A stretch of DNA of 64,000 nt from assembly GCF_009765825.1 (NCBI RefSeq), contig NZ_LMUR01000015.1:57216-121215 (forward strand), given 5' to 3'. Below, piece by piece: positions 55,651 to 64,000 of the stretch. Source of the stretch: Granulicella sp. L60. Lineage in GTDB: Bacteria; Acidobacteriota; Terriglobia; Terriglobales; Acidobacteriaceae. Under the pieces are notes generated by a model. The model did no database searches, was not told the DNA's origin, and saw only the letters and a list, made by a program, of their open reading frames with translations. The position numbers and the translations under genes were made by a program. Every line of letters starts with the position of its first letter. The stretch's first letter is position 1.

Positions 55651-56546
55651 AGCGTGTTTCATAAACACCTGCGCATTGTGATCCAGAGGCAAGCGAGATA
55701 GAAGAAGGCTCTGTAAGTCGAGAGGAGGTTCTCATGGCGGACGAGGAGTCTGCGGAACTGCCCGAGCCATGCGTTGGTCCGTTCGATGATCCATCGGCGT
55801 TTGTAGCGCCTGAGCTTTCTGCCATCTTCATATTTTCTCTTCTTGTTGTTTTCGCGATACGGAACGATGAGGTCGATGCCTCGCTTTTTGAGCCGCTCAC
55901 GCAGCGGGTCGGAGTCGTAGGCGCGGTCGGCGATCACCCGTTTCGGCTTCTGCCGCGGCCTGCCTTTGGGGCGAGGGACTTTGACTTCGGCGAGCGTGGC
56001 TTCCGCAAGCGTAACTTCTCCCGGAGAGGCACTTTCCAGCCGAACTCCCAGCGGAAGACCGCCACCGTCGACCAGTACCATCCACTTCGTGCCCTTGCCG
56101 CGCTTGGTTTTACCGACTGCGGAGCCCCCTTTTTGGCCGGAGCGAAGCTGCCGTCCAGGAATGTCTCCTCCCACTTCAGCAGGCCTTCGCCATCGAGCGC
56201 ACCCAGCAGTGTTCGCCACGCATCGAGCCACACATCCTGCTCTTCCCATTGCTTCAGACGTCGCCAGCAGGTCGCTGGGGAAGGATACTTGTCAGGAAGA
56301 AATCGCCACGCAGCGCCCGTCTGCAGCACCCACAGAATGCCCTCCAGGCACGCCCGGTTGGAAGCCCACGGACGGCCGCGCTTGTCCTTGCGAAGCTTCG
56401 GCTCAGGCAGAAGAGGCGCAATCAGATCCCACTGCCTCTCGCTCAACAACTCAAAACGCTTCTTGCTCATGCAAAAAGTTCAACAAGCCACCCACCTCAT
56501 GCAGAAGTCCACAGCTTGAGGCCGAATCTATTTATGAAACATGCTC
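55650..56546. mobile_element. IS5-type insertion sequence (IS1031/IS427-like), complete
   Basis: About 0.9 kb bounded by terminal inverted repeats: GAGCGTGTTTCATAAA at the left (55650-55665) and its near-complement TTTATGAAACATGCTC at the right (56531-56546), differing at one base. The flanks show TA on both sides (left 55648-55649, right 56547-56548), which is a small target duplication typical of this group, though the exact length is ambiguous. It carries one transposase in two overlapping frames. It sits between a dinB fragment and a secreted-protein gene. Confidence 0.85.
55659..56470 (-). CDS. IS5-type transposase, two frames joined by probable programmed frameshift
   Basis: DDE transposase made from two overlapping frames. 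The first (from ATG 56470) has the N-terminal domain (RFELLSERQWDLIAPLLPEP, then WRRLKQWEEQDVWLDAWRTLL) and the catalytic-start FLDGSFAPAKKG; the second continues with KTKRGKGTKWMVLVDGGGLP, VIADRAYDSDPLRERLKKRG and the last catalytic Glu in RRWIIERTNAWLG. The frames meet at a slippery AAAAAGGGGG near 56130 on the minus strand. Such frameshifting is normal in this family, so the transposase is probably active. The partner frame spans 56249 to 55659. Confidence 0.85.
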
Positions 56547-56589
56547 TAAGGAATGAAGGTCTCTCCACCGCAAGTGATAGGAGTTACAA

Positions 56590-57363
56590 ATGAGCCAAGC
56601 TAACGTCAACAGCTATTCCATCCAACCTGCGATATCGGCATTCAAAAATACTAAAACTCGTACAGCTCTGATCGCCACCGTAATTTTGACAGCTACCCTC
56701 CCTGCAACCGCCCAGACAGGTGTTCAGGCGGGAAGAGATTTACAACAGAAATTATCGGCAATAAAACAATCAGCCGCCGAAAACCAACAAAAGCTGCATA
56801 AGTATCAATGGATAGAGACGACGCAACTTACGCTCAAGGGCGACACCAAGCCTGCCTCGCAATCCATGTGCGTGTATGGCCCGGATGGGAAGGTGCAAAA
56901 GACCCCCATAAGCGCTTCGCCCCAGGCCCCTAGCGGAGGAAGACTCAAGCAGAGGATCATCGCGAAGAAGAAAGAAGAGATGAAGGATTACATGGGAGGG
57001 GTGAAAAAGGTAATCGCCATGTACATACCACCCGACCCACAGCGCATGCAACAGGCCTTCCAGGCAGGTAATGCTTCTTTGAGCGCGGCAGGGGACACCG
57101 GCCTCGCACAGATTGTATTCAAGAACTACGCGCAGCCTGGCGACGAGATGACCATCGCTTTCAACACTGCCGCCAGGAAGATCAGCTCGCTAAATGTAAA
57201 GACATGGATGGACGATCCAAAAGATACGGTGACTCTGTCTGTGCAGTTTGCGAGCCTACCGGACGGAACCAACTACGTGCAGCAGAGCGTTCTTAGTGCG
57301 ACTGCAAAACAACTGCAGGTGACAACTACAAACTCTGACTACCAGCCCGTCGGAGCTCATTGA
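56590..57363 (+). CDS. Secreted protein of unknown function
   Basis: A 257-aa exported protein: hydrophobic segment (ALIATVILTATLPATAQ, about 27-43) then a helical, Gln/Lys-rich part (GRDLQQKLSAIKQSAAENQQKLHKYQWIETTQ) and a beta-rich C-terminal half. Similar proteins occur in Acidobacteria as conserved hypotheticals; I cannot assign a function. The start ATG 56590 is immediately after the IS right end; the signal is somewhat internal, so a later start (for example near residue 20) is possible. Confidence 0.6.
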   Translation: MSQANVNSYSIQPAISAFKNTKTRTALIATVILTATLPATAQTGVQAGRDLQQKLSAIKQSAAENQQKLHKYQWIETTQLTLKGDTKPASQSMCVYGPDGKVQKTPISASPQAPSGGRLKQRIIAKKKEEMKDYMGGVKKVIAMYIPPDPQRMQQAFQAGNASLSAAGDTGLAQIVFKNYAQPGDEMTIAFNTAARKISSLNVKTWMDDPKDTVTLSVQFASLPDGTNYVQQSVLSATAKQLQVTTTNSDYQPVGAH

Positions 57364-57443
57364 GAGTAAGTTCATACGTCTTGCATGTGAACCTTGTGAG
57401 AGTGCCGCCGTCGGCTGTTGGAATGTGGTTCTAAACTTCAGCC

Positions 57444-58448
57444 TCAAGGTTGAAAAGCAAAGACCTTCTTCCAATCATCCTTCATGCTGACTACAGTCCA
57501 CCCTTTGGCAATGGCTTCGTCGAGAGCCTTGTCGAGCCGCCCAACGGAGGACTGGCGATCGTAGGCATATTCACGAACAGAGTCGGTATGATGCAGCAGA
57601 AGCATCAGCCGCGGCCCGAGACCGGCTGCCGTCCACTCGAGCATCTGAAGATCGCCATCGGAATTACCGAAGGCAAGAATGGGACGCCGGCCAATAAATT
57701 CATTAATGCCGACCGGCTTGCCTGGACCGTCATCGACGAAATTGATTTGCGGCAGACGCATGAGGATCGGCTGTCCGTCACGCATCTCAAACTGAGTCTT
57801 CATCGTGGAGCCGAGTATCTGTTCAGGCGGTATGCCGTACGCCTTCTCAGCCCAGGGACGCATAAACTCCTGCTCTCCACCGGAGACTATGAATGTCTTG
57901 AAACCATTGCTGCGGAGATACGCAAGCAGTTCGACCATTGGCTGATAGATGAGTTCGTTGTAATGCTGATTGAATCTTTGATCGTGAGACTTCGCCATCC
58001 AGTCCGAGACCGACTTCTCAAACTCCGCATCGGTGATGCCAGTGCTGGTCGCAAGTGTAATCTCCACCAACCCCTTCTCTCCACTGGCAGCAATGGCTTT
58101 CCTGTCATCTTCGAGAATCCCCTTATAGGGCTGCTTTGTCTTCCACTCATGATGCTGTGGCGCCATCTCTTTAATGCGGTCGAAAGCAAAAGCTATTTGT
58201 GTATAAACAGGTGACTCAACCCAAAGGGTGCCGTCGTTGTCGAAGGTAGCGATTCGTTCGGCCGGAGGAACGAAGTCCGGGCCGCCGTCTTTGGTGACGC
58301 GGTCTACAAAGGATTCAATGTTCTTCTTGGCCGCGGTATCGTTCCAGGATGGAAGAGGATCGGACTGTGCCGCAGCTGGTCGAACAGAAACAATGGACAG
58401 AGTGATAGAGAGACAAACACAGAACGTGACGCGAAGGAATTTGTTCAT
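57444..58448 (-). CDS. Secreted HAD-superfamily phosphatase
   Basis: A 334-aa haloacid-dehalogenase-type hydrolase with a signal peptide (MNKFLRVTFCVCLSITLSIV, cut near AAAQ), so periplasmic. Motif I is ATFDNDGTLW (nucleophile Asp70 and Asp72), motif II is FIVSGGEQEF, and motifs III-IV include NFVDDGPGKPVGI and AFGNSDGDLQML. Related to phosphoserine-phosphatase-like nonspecific acid phosphatases. The substrate is unknown. The gene lies 15 bases downstream of the sulfatase-modifying-factor homologue on the same strand, so the two are probably co-transcribed. Confidence 0.83.
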   Translation of the reverse strand: MNKFLRVTFCVCLSITLSIVSVRPAAAQSDPLPSWNDTAAKKNIESFVDRVTKDGGPDFVPPAERIATFDNDGTLWVESPVYTQIAFAFDRIKEMAPQHHEWKTKQPYKGILEDDRKAIAASGEKGLVEITLATSTGITDAEFEKSVSDWMAKSHDQRFNQHYNELIYQPMVELLAYLRSNGFKTFIVSGGEQEFMRPWAEKAYGIPPEQILGSTMKTQFEMRDGQPILMRLPQINFVDDGPGKPVGINEFIGRRPILAFGNSDGDLQMLEWTAAGLGPRLMLLLHHTDSVREYAYDRQSSVGRLDKALDEAIAKGWTVVSMKDDWKKVFAFQP

Positions 58449-58463
58449 TCACCTCTCCTGCTA

Positions 58464-59690
58464 TCAACTGTGCGGCACAGACCTCACACAGCGAAAACCT
58501 AAGTGGTTAGTGCCTGTGGAGGCCTCGCCTTTGCCACGAGTTCCTACCATGTATCTGGAGCAGTACTGATCGGTACAAAGGAAAGACCCGCCTCGCATAA
58601 CCCGCTTGGGTACTCCACGCTCCGCAGGATCAAAGGAGTTGTCAGGACCAGTAGGATTGCGGCTAATAGCTCCTGAGGCAGCCAGTTGCCGATAGTAGTC
58701 CGGGCGATACCAATCTGATGTCCACTGCCACACGTTCCCGGCCATGTCATAGAGACCGTATCCGTTAGGAGGAAACTTCGTCACGGGAGAGGTGGTGCTG
58801 AATCCATCTTCGTTTGTATTCTTGTTAGGAAAGTGGCCTTGGAAGGTATTCGCCATATACTTTCCGTCCGGACTGAAAGAGTCGCCCCACACGAAAGTCT
58901 TGCCAGTTAGACCGCCGCGAGCCGCGAACTCCCACTCCGCCTCAGTCGGAAGTCGCTTGCCGGCCCACTTCGCATAGGACATTGCGTCATCGTAGGAGAT
59001 GTCGACGACTGGATAGTTTTCCTTCCCTTTAATGCTACTGCCTGGGCCGCTGGGATGACGCCAGTTCGCACCTTTGACATAGCTCCACCACTGCATATGA
59101 TCATTGAGCGGAACGGCCTCCTCAGGTGGAGAGAACACGACAGCTCCAGCAACGAGATTCTCTGGCGGAGCACCTGGAAAATCTTCTGCTTTGGGCGTTC
59201 GCTCTGCTTCAGTCATGTAGTGAGTCGCAGCGACGAACCTCGCAAACTCCGCATTGGTGACATCGGTTTTGTCCATCCAAAAACCATCCACATAGACACG
59301 ATGGACCGGGCGCGAATCCTCGGTGGCCTTCATGCCGATGTGATCGTGCTCCATGTCGGGAGGGTTCTGCGCACCCATCGAGAACTCGCCGCCTGGAATC
59401 CACGTCATACCCTGCAGATGTCTTCCGGATGCGAGTATTTTGTTAGGCACCGTAGGGGTAAAAACTATCCCGTTAGAGATAGTACTCATCGCCGGACTAG
59501 ACGGTGCTGTCATCTCTAGACCTTCTGGAAGTGACGGCGGGGCGATAGCCGCAGCGGCACTCTGTGTTGAAGATAACTTCCAGGCAGCAATGCCAACAAT
59601 AGCGGCGATGGATAGAGCCACTAAGCTCCATGGAAGTGCCCTACATACCTTTGGACTAGCTATCGTTATGCCCCTATTAGAGTTCTGCAT
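58464..59690 (-). CDS. Formylglycine-generating enzyme-family protein (SUMF1)
   Basis: Membrane-anchored protein (408 aa) with an N-terminal helix (ALPWSLVALSIAAIVGIAAW) and a C-terminal FGE/SUMF1 domain: WIPGGEFSMGAQ, YVDGFWMDKTDVTNAEFARF, RLPTEAEWEFAARGG, YDMAGNVWQWTSDWY and a final GFRCVRSV. The catalytic cysteine pair is present in GGSFLCTDQYCSRY (Cys372, Cys377), so the domain could be a true enzyme that converts sulfatase Cys to formylglycine using oxygen and copper. It starts with ATG 59690, GGAGG 5 bases upstream. No sulfatase gene is in the window; the next gene is the HAD phosphatase. Confidence 0.88.
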   Translation of the reverse strand: MQNSNRGITIASPKVCRALPWSLVALSIAAIVGIAAWKLSSTQSAAAAIAPPSLPEGLEMTAPSSPAMSTISNGIVFTPTVPNKILASGRHLQGMTWIPGGEFSMGAQNPPDMEHDHIGMKATEDSRPVHRVYVDGFWMDKTDVTNAEFARFVAATHYMTEAERTPKAEDFPGAPPENLVAGAVVFSPPEEAVPLNDHMQWWSYVKGANWRHPSGPGSSIKGKENYPVVDISYDDAMSYAKWAGKRLPTEAEWEFAARGGLTGKTFVWGDSFSPDGKYMANTFQGHFPNKNTNEDGFSTTSPVTKFPPNGYGLYDMAGNVWQWTSDWYRPDYYRQLAASGAISRNPTGPDNSFDPAERGVPKRVMRGGSFLCTDQYCSRYMVGTRGKGEASTGTNHLGFRCVRSVPHS

Positions 59691-59830
59691 CAAATCCTCC
59701 GAGCAGCAGCCTCAGATGAACTTCCTCATCGAAACAGGACTGCGAAACAGTCGGCGGTCGTGAACTTCCGAAGACACTCCTACCCTAAGGTTTGGTCTGA
59801 ATCATCGAAACTGTATTAACTGACAGGTCG

Positions 59831-61150
59831 TTATGGATTGAGTAGTGGCAACCTTGTCTGCGATTCCCGTCGCGATGAAGCAGTCTTCCGATGTTCACGC
59901 AGTCGACCGGCCATGGCTGTTCCATTCCATACGTTGACTGGATCTTTTCCGAAGAGGGTCTCGGCAAGAGCATCGATCTGCTGTGTAAGTTGTTCATCCT
60001 TGCTGCGCTCGAGAAAGTGATTCAGCGTCTCCTTGGGGTTTGAGCTCTCAAGCCAATGGAGTAGCCACTGATATGCACCTTGCGGCTGGTCGTTTCGGCA
60101 TGCCCGAACGAGATTGCGAAAATACGCAGACTCAGAACGAAGATACCGTTCTCGTCTCCTCATCAAAATAATCACTAATTTGGGTAAATAACTGTAAGCA
60201 AACCAGACACTCGCTATCGCTAAACACAACACCGGTGCCGCTGTCACAATCCATCTGTATCTGCTCCAAAGACTCGCTGGCCGTGGTTGCGCGGTAGTGA
60301 CAACCTCCGGCTCTGGCGGGAGTTCTGCAACATAGCTTGGGTTAGGTGTTGCAGTGAAATGAACTGCCGGAATAGTCGCGGTGACTAGTCGATTCGAGCT
60401 GAGGTTCCACCACCTCAACTCAATCGCAGGCAGGGTATAGTCACCCTCCTTCTGGATAAAATATTTGGCGGATTCGAGGCGGCTTCCAAAGATGAACTCG
60501 CCCCGATCCGTCTTCTGATCCTGGACCTTTGGTTCGTCAGGATAGATTCGAATGCCGTTGGGTGCTTGCAGCTGCATTGGCGGAATTAGCATCCCCTGCA
60601 TGCGGAGTGCCGTGATCATGATGGTGCGCTCCACCGTATCACCCACTCGGAGTTTGTTAAGCGGAGCGCTCCACTTCTGCTGCATGGTCAGTCTTGTCGT
60701 TGGCAGGAAATAATCAAGACCTCTTGCTGCGGCAGGAATATCTGCATGAAAGGTGAGTGGCGGCAATGTTAGGACTGCTTGTGCTGTCTTCGGTGGAGAT
60801 TTTGCGTAAGGCACAGTGAACTGCGCCGGCGGTAACTTAAAGTCGCCTGCTTGTTGCGGATAAATCAAGTAAGTTCGACTTATGCCTGCGTAGGTCTGTC
60901 CACTGATCTGCTCGCTCATATTTGCGGGAGTATCTTCGGAGAGTACGACGATTGCATCTTCCAGATCAAAGGTCGGGAAGTCAGGGCTGCCGGTAAAAAA
61001 GTTAGGAACCAATACCTCAACCGTGAGATGCACGGGTTGGCCAACAATGATCCCTTTAGCAGGAACCAGCCTTGCGCGAATCACCGGAGCCTGCGCAGGG
61101 CAATAAATAATAGCTACGGCCATCAGCATGGAGAAGACGAAGGACTTCAC
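59831..61150 (-). CDS. batD: BatD-like membrane protein
   Basis: A 439-aa protein: signal peptide (SFVFSMLMAVAIIYCPAQAP), two immunoglobulin-like domains (VIRARLVPAKGIIVGQPVHLTVEVLVPNFF ...), a membrane helix near residue 295 (IVTAAPVLCLAIASVWFAY), and a cytoplasmic C-terminal tail rich in charged helices. BatD proteins act with BatA/B in aerotolerance of anaerobes and in related von Willebrand complexes. It overlaps batB/C by 4 bases, so it is in the same operon. Confidence 0.85.
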   Translation of the reverse strand: MKSFVFSMLMAVAIIYCPAQAPVIRARLVPAKGIIVGQPVHLTVEVLVPNFFTGSPDFPTFDLEDAIVVLSEDTPANMSEQISGQTYAGISRTYLIYPQQAGDFKLPPAQFTVPYAKSPPKTAQAVLTLPPLTFHADIPAAARGLDYFLPTTRLTMQQKWSAPLNKLRVGDTVERTIMITALRMQGMLIPPMQLQAPNGIRIYPDEPKVQDQKTDRGEFIFGSRLESAKYFIQKEGDYTLPAIELRWWNLSSNRLVTATIPAVHFTATPNPSYVAELPPEPEVVTTAQPRPASLWSRYRWIVTAAPVLCLAIASVWFAYSYLPKLVIILMRRRERYLRSESAYFRNLVRACRNDQPQGAYQWLLHWLESSNPKETLNHFLERSKDEQLTQQIDALAETLFGKDPVNVWNGTAMAGRLREHRKTASSRRESQTRLPLLNP

Positions 61151-62754
61151 CTGTTCCTCTCCTGTGCAGCTTGAATTGCAAACCGCAGCCGAAGAAAATC
61201 TGCCGGTGTAGTTTGAATGTTGCGCATCCAGATGTCCGCCATCTTTGTTGGATCGACCTTCATCTGCTGTATCTTCGCCCTCTTGCCGCCCTTGCCTTTT
61301 TCGTCGAACTTTATCTGATCGGGAGGAAGGTTTGGAGGTATCTCTGTCCCTTCTTCGTCTTCCTTCTTCTTCTCCTTGGGAATGAAAGATCGGACCAGTT
61401 CGAGATTATCCTTCGCCTCCTGCCATGCAGGTCGCTGCGCTAACGCTCGTTGGTATGCCTGGGCCGCCTCTGAATATCTGCCTAAATGTGCGAGCGCATT
61501 GCCTTGGTTGTACCAGGATTCGGCAGAGTCACTGAGAGCAAAAGCATTGAGTGCATCTTCGTCATCCCCAGCCCGAATCAGGGCGAGACCCTTCCACATC
61601 GAATCTTGATAACGCCCCGCCGCTTTTTGATACTCCCTCTTCTCCATGTAATACCGCCCCTGCTGATCCGGAGTCAGCCATAGGTCGAGCCACGAAAAAT
61701 TAGCATTACCCACAGGCGATGGCAGAAGAATCAATGCGGTTAGAGCGGTTGAGGTCCAGCGTACCGTCCAGCCTCTGCGAAACCAGAAGACAGCGATTGC
61801 AGCGATGGGGATGGTCAGCCAGTAGCCCTCGTTTACCCAGCGGGTTTTAATGTTGTTTTGCTGTACTGCATCCAGATGATGTTGTACGCGGCGCTGAATC
61901 CAACGGATATCATCGTCGTTGAGCGTAAGCGTCGTTGCCGGAACTCCGATGCTGCTCAAAGAACGCAACGCACTAACGTCCAGCTTCGAAAAAACGCGAC
62001 GACCGGAAGAGTCATCGAGTAATCGATTTCCAGAAGCCCTCACCGGCCCACCTTGAGACGTGCCCACCCCCATGACAAGAATGTCATCCTTATCCGTGTT
62101 CCGTGCTGTGAACTGCCTAAACGCAGCGATTGCGTGCGGTTCGATTCCATCTGTTACGAATAAAATTGTCCCAGGAATAGTCTCGTCTTTCAGAAAATCC
62201 TCGATAGTATGAAGAGCCTTCGCGCTATCTTTCCCTTGGCCCGGCATCAATGAAGTCGTGAGTGAATCCAGATAGAGATCGAAGAGCGAGTTGTCCATCG
62301 TAAACGGAAGAACCATGTGTGTCGTTCCGGAGTACACAAACAAAGCGGTACGTGCTCCGTTACGAACCTTTAGCAAATCGCGTAATTTCAACTTCGCACG
62401 CTCGATCCGTGTTGGGTCGAGATCGATTGCATCCATCGTTTGAGAGAGATCCAGTGCTATGACTAGCGGCGCTTTGTCCTCTGTAAAAGGCGGCTGCTCC
62501 CGCCTCCAGGTCGGCCCAGCAAGTGCGATGGCTCCGAGAGCGATCAATAGGCAGATCATGTGGATGGGCCGCAATCGCCATCTTCTTCCAGGTGAGACGA
62601 TCAGATGGTCTAACAGCGCGGGATCGATGTAACGCTTCCAGCGCGCTCGAACGTTGTGGCGAAGATGGAACGACAGATAGATCAACGGAATGGACGATAA
62701 AAGCCATAGCCACTTCGGCTGTATAAAATGCAGAGCAGCCCACCAACTCCTCAC
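61147..62754 (-). CDS. batB: BatB/BatC fusion: von Willebrand A domain plus TPR
   Basis: A 535-aa membrane protein. N-terminal two helices (HFIQPKWLWLLSSIPLIYLSF and HMICLLIALGAIALAGP), then a von Willebrand A domain with MIDAS DLSQTMDAIDLDPTRI (the D-x-S-x-S motif is changed to DLSQT, with Thr), then a third helix (LTIPIAAIAVFWFRRGW), then TPRs (SWYNQGNALAHLGRYSEAAQAYQRALAQRP) and a charged tail. Usual genomes carry batB and batC separately; here they are fused. Overlaps batA and batD by 4 bases each. Confidence 0.88.
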   Translation of the reverse strand: MRSWWAALHFIQPKWLWLLSSIPLIYLSFHLRHNVRARWKRYIDPALLDHLIVSPGRRWRLRPIHMICLLIALGAIALAGPTWRREQPPFTEDKAPLVIALDLSQTMDAIDLDPTRIERAKLKLRDLLKVRNGARTALFVYSGTTHMVLPFTMDNSLFDLYLDSLTTSLMPGQGKDSAKALHTIEDFLKDETIPGTILFVTDGIEPHAIAAFRQFTARNTDKDDILVMGVGTSQGGPVRASGNRLLDDSSGRRVFSKLDVSALRSLSSIGVPATTLTLNDDDIRWIQRRVQHHLDAVQQNNIKTRWVNEGYWLTIPIAAIAVFWFRRGWTVRWTSTALTALILLPSPVGNANFSWLDLWLTPDQQGRYYMEKREYQKAAGRYQDSMWKGLALIRAGDDEDALNAFALSDSAESWYNQGNALAHLGRYSEAAQAYQRALAQRPAWQEAKDNLELVRSFIPKEKKKEDEEGTEIPPNLPPDQIKFDEKGKGGKRAKIQQMKVDPTKMADIWMRNIQTTPADFLRLRFAIQAAQERNR

Positions 62755-63794
62755 AAGTGCACCTTGAGAATCGAAGACGCGGATACTTCATCGGGCAGCC
62801 GTTCATGGTTGGTAAAAATACGTACCATAAAGCTCGCGATTACCATCACGACGTGATAGCCAGTTAGCAGGAGTACTGCCGCCCCCAGTGGAATCATGAA
62901 GAGTTCGCTCTTTGGTTGATAGCTAAGCATTCTAAAATTTTGTGGTGTGATGGCGTCAAGCGTCGTATATGCTTTTTCAAGTTCACCACGGTTTTCACTG
63001 TGAAATAGCTGACCGCCTGTAGCCTTTGCAATGCCCCCGAGTGCTGCGTAGTCCACCTTGTACTCCCCGGCAGCGTGTGGGTCACCGATGCCGACTACGT
63101 GAATCGTGATGCCGCGTTGACTTGCAATCTCGGCAGCTTTCAGGGGTGGCATGCGGCTTCCGGTGTCGTTGCCGTCAGTCAGCAGGATCATGACACGCTG
63201 TTTTGCATCGCTATTATCAAACTGTTTTATCGCTAGGCCAATCGCATCGCCAATCATCGTCTGGGGTCCAGCCATCCCTACATCTATCTGTTTAAGGATC
63301 TTGATGCAGGCATCATGGTCGAGCGTAAAAGGAGTTACTGGAAAGGCTGCTTGACCAAAAACGATCAGGCCAATGCGATCATTCTTGCGCTTCTGAATGA
63401 AATCAGTCACAACCTGCTTTACGGCATCAACTCGTCTCAAACGCTTACCATCAGTGGAGTGGAAGTCACTCGTCTCCATCGACTGGGAGATATCCAACGC
63501 AATCATGACATCTCTTCCCGGTTGGATCTTCTGGATCGGAGGCTCTACCCTCTGCGGTCTCGCCAGAGCTACGACAATCAGACCCCAGCAGACAGGAGCA
63601 AGAATCTTTTGCAGCCAGTTGGTCTTGATAATTACAGCACCTGCCTGTGGCGTGATGCCGATTGCTGAACTGATGTAAGAGAAAAAACTCAATCTCAGGG
63701 AGTCTTGCTCTTCTTTATAGGGAGGCAACAACCAGTACACGAGTAACGGGAGCGGTAGTATCGCGAGTATCCAGGGGTATTCAAGCCTGTACAC
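62751..63794 (-). CDS. batA: BatA: von Willebrand A domain membrane protein
   Basis: A 347-aa protein. Two N-terminal helices (ILAILPLPLLVYWLLPPYK; APVCWGLIVVALARP), a von Willebrand A domain with the MIDAS MIALDISQSMETSDF (the D-x-S-x-S form intact), a late TDGNDTGS MIDAS residue, and a C-terminal helix (MIPLGAAVLLLTGYHVVMVI). BatA forms a complex with BatB and the MoxR ATPase. It starts with GTG 63794 inside the upstream frame and overlaps batB/C by 4 bases (ATGA). Confidence 0.88.
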   Translation of the reverse strand: MYRLEYPWILAILPLPLLVYWLLPPYKEEQDSLRLSFFSYISSAIGITPQAGAVIIKTNWLQKILAPVCWGLIVVALARPQRVEPPIQKIQPGRDVMIALDISQSMETSDFHSTDGKRLRRVDAVKQVVTDFIQKRKNDRIGLIVFGQAAFPVTPFTLDHDACIKILKQIDVGMAGPQTMIGDAIGLAIKQFDNSDAKQRVMILLTDGNDTGSRMPPLKAAEIASQRGITIHVVGIGDPHAAGEYKVDYAALGGIAKATGGQLFHSENRGELEKAYTTLDAITPQNFRMLSYQPKSELFMIPLGAAVLLLTGYHVVMVIASFMVRIFTNHERLPDEVSASSILKVHL

Positions 63795-64000
63795 GATGCC
63801 TCCGAATCCACTCGGCGACAGAAGTTCTCAGTACCTGTTCCTCTTCTGTCGATGCTGTGCTTTTTTGAAAGGCCATCTCCTCAATGCGATTGCACGGCGC
63901 GCTTTGAAAAAGATTGCGTCCCACCGCCTTATCAAGAAACCTAAGCCATGCATCCCCGCTGAGTGAGGCGACCTTATCTCGTGGCCATGCACAAAGCGCA
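63781..64000 (-). CDS. DUF4381-type protein, 3' end (truncated by window edge)
   Basis: The frame enters from the right edge and ends at TGA 63781-63783, overlapping batA by 14 bases. The visible C-terminal ~72 residues (WPRDKVASLSGDAWLRFLDK, IEEMAFQKSTASTEEEQVLR) match the end of DUF4381 proteins, small membrane proteins that sit between the DUF58/MoxR genes and batA. The missing N-terminus and the rest of the operon lie beyond the window. Confidence 0.65.
   Translation of the reverse strand, partial: ALCAWPRDKVASLSGDAWLRFLDKAVGRNLFQSAPCNRIEEMAFQKSTASTEEEQVLRTSVAEWIRRHRVQA

Noticed and set aside
55734..56519. 261-aa plus-strand open frame across the IS element
   Set aside because: It is the complement of the transposase frames, and the transposase has clear catalytic motifs on the minus strand.

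Overview
The window looks like chromosomal DNA of an acidobacterium, probably class Terriglobia (the Terriglobus/Granulicella/Edaphobacter group). The basis is a 1187-residue TonB-dependent receptor with an N-terminal carboxypeptidase-regulatory-like domain, of the kind greatly expanded in that group, a PEP-CTERM protein, a secreted TPR protein and a Bat (von Willebrand A) aerotolerance operon. This is inference from gene content; there is no rRNA or other marker gene here.

Layout. 1-718: three imperfect ~156-bp tandem repeats with no gene. 0.7-6 kb: solute-binding lipoprotein, PEP-CTERM protein, periplasmic chorismate mutase, then a DyP peroxidase-encapsulin operon in which the peroxidase carries a C-terminal encapsulation tag. 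6.2-12.1 kb: a disulfide oxidoreductase/class II aldolase/MFS operon with a candidate sigma-54 promoter and paired upstream palindromes, convergent with a GAF-GAF-AAA-Fis sigma-54 activator. 12.3-18.4 kb: HflX, an MFS transporter, KatG and a PerR-like regulator whose 19-bp operator fills its own promoter spacer. 18.5-22.7 kb: EmrAB-TolC-type efflux operon. 23-27.5 kb: Ser/Thr-rich small protein and the TonB receptor. 27.8-34.7 kb: copper/silver efflux operon (Cys-rich small protein, CusA, Met-rich lipoprotein, CusC, CusB). 34.7-43 kb: mixed housekeeping and accessory genes (TPR protein, azoreductase, CocE/NonD hydrolase, FucU) with remnants of an SDR, an inositol-phosphatase-family gene and an AraC regulator.

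43-56.5 kb reads as an accessory or decayed genomic island: AbiE type IV toxin-antitoxin with a hydrolase, ssb, divergent arsenic operons (arsC-arsM and arsR-acr3), a frameshifted TDT-family transporter, a YciE-like protein and a sulfite-oxidase-family enzyme, remnants of a conjugative element (TrbC/VirB2 pilin, helicase-like fragment), AlpA, a P4-type integrase with candidate arm-type sites and a tRNA-3'-end-like scar, fragments of copA and dinB, and a complete IS5-type element. 56.6-64 kb returns to ordinary chromosome: secreted hypothetical protein, HAD phosphatase, formylglycine-generating-enzyme homologue and batD, batB/C, batA and a DUF4381 gene running off the right edge.

Two themes recur: peroxide and redox defence (encapsulated DyP, KatG, PerR, azoreductase, Bat) and metal or metalloid resistance (Cus, Ars, copA remnant). 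No intact tRNA, rRNA or CRISPR array was seen. Several genes between 40.9 and 49.3 kb carry multiple frameshifts; whether that is real decay or sequencing error cannot be decided from the sequence alone.
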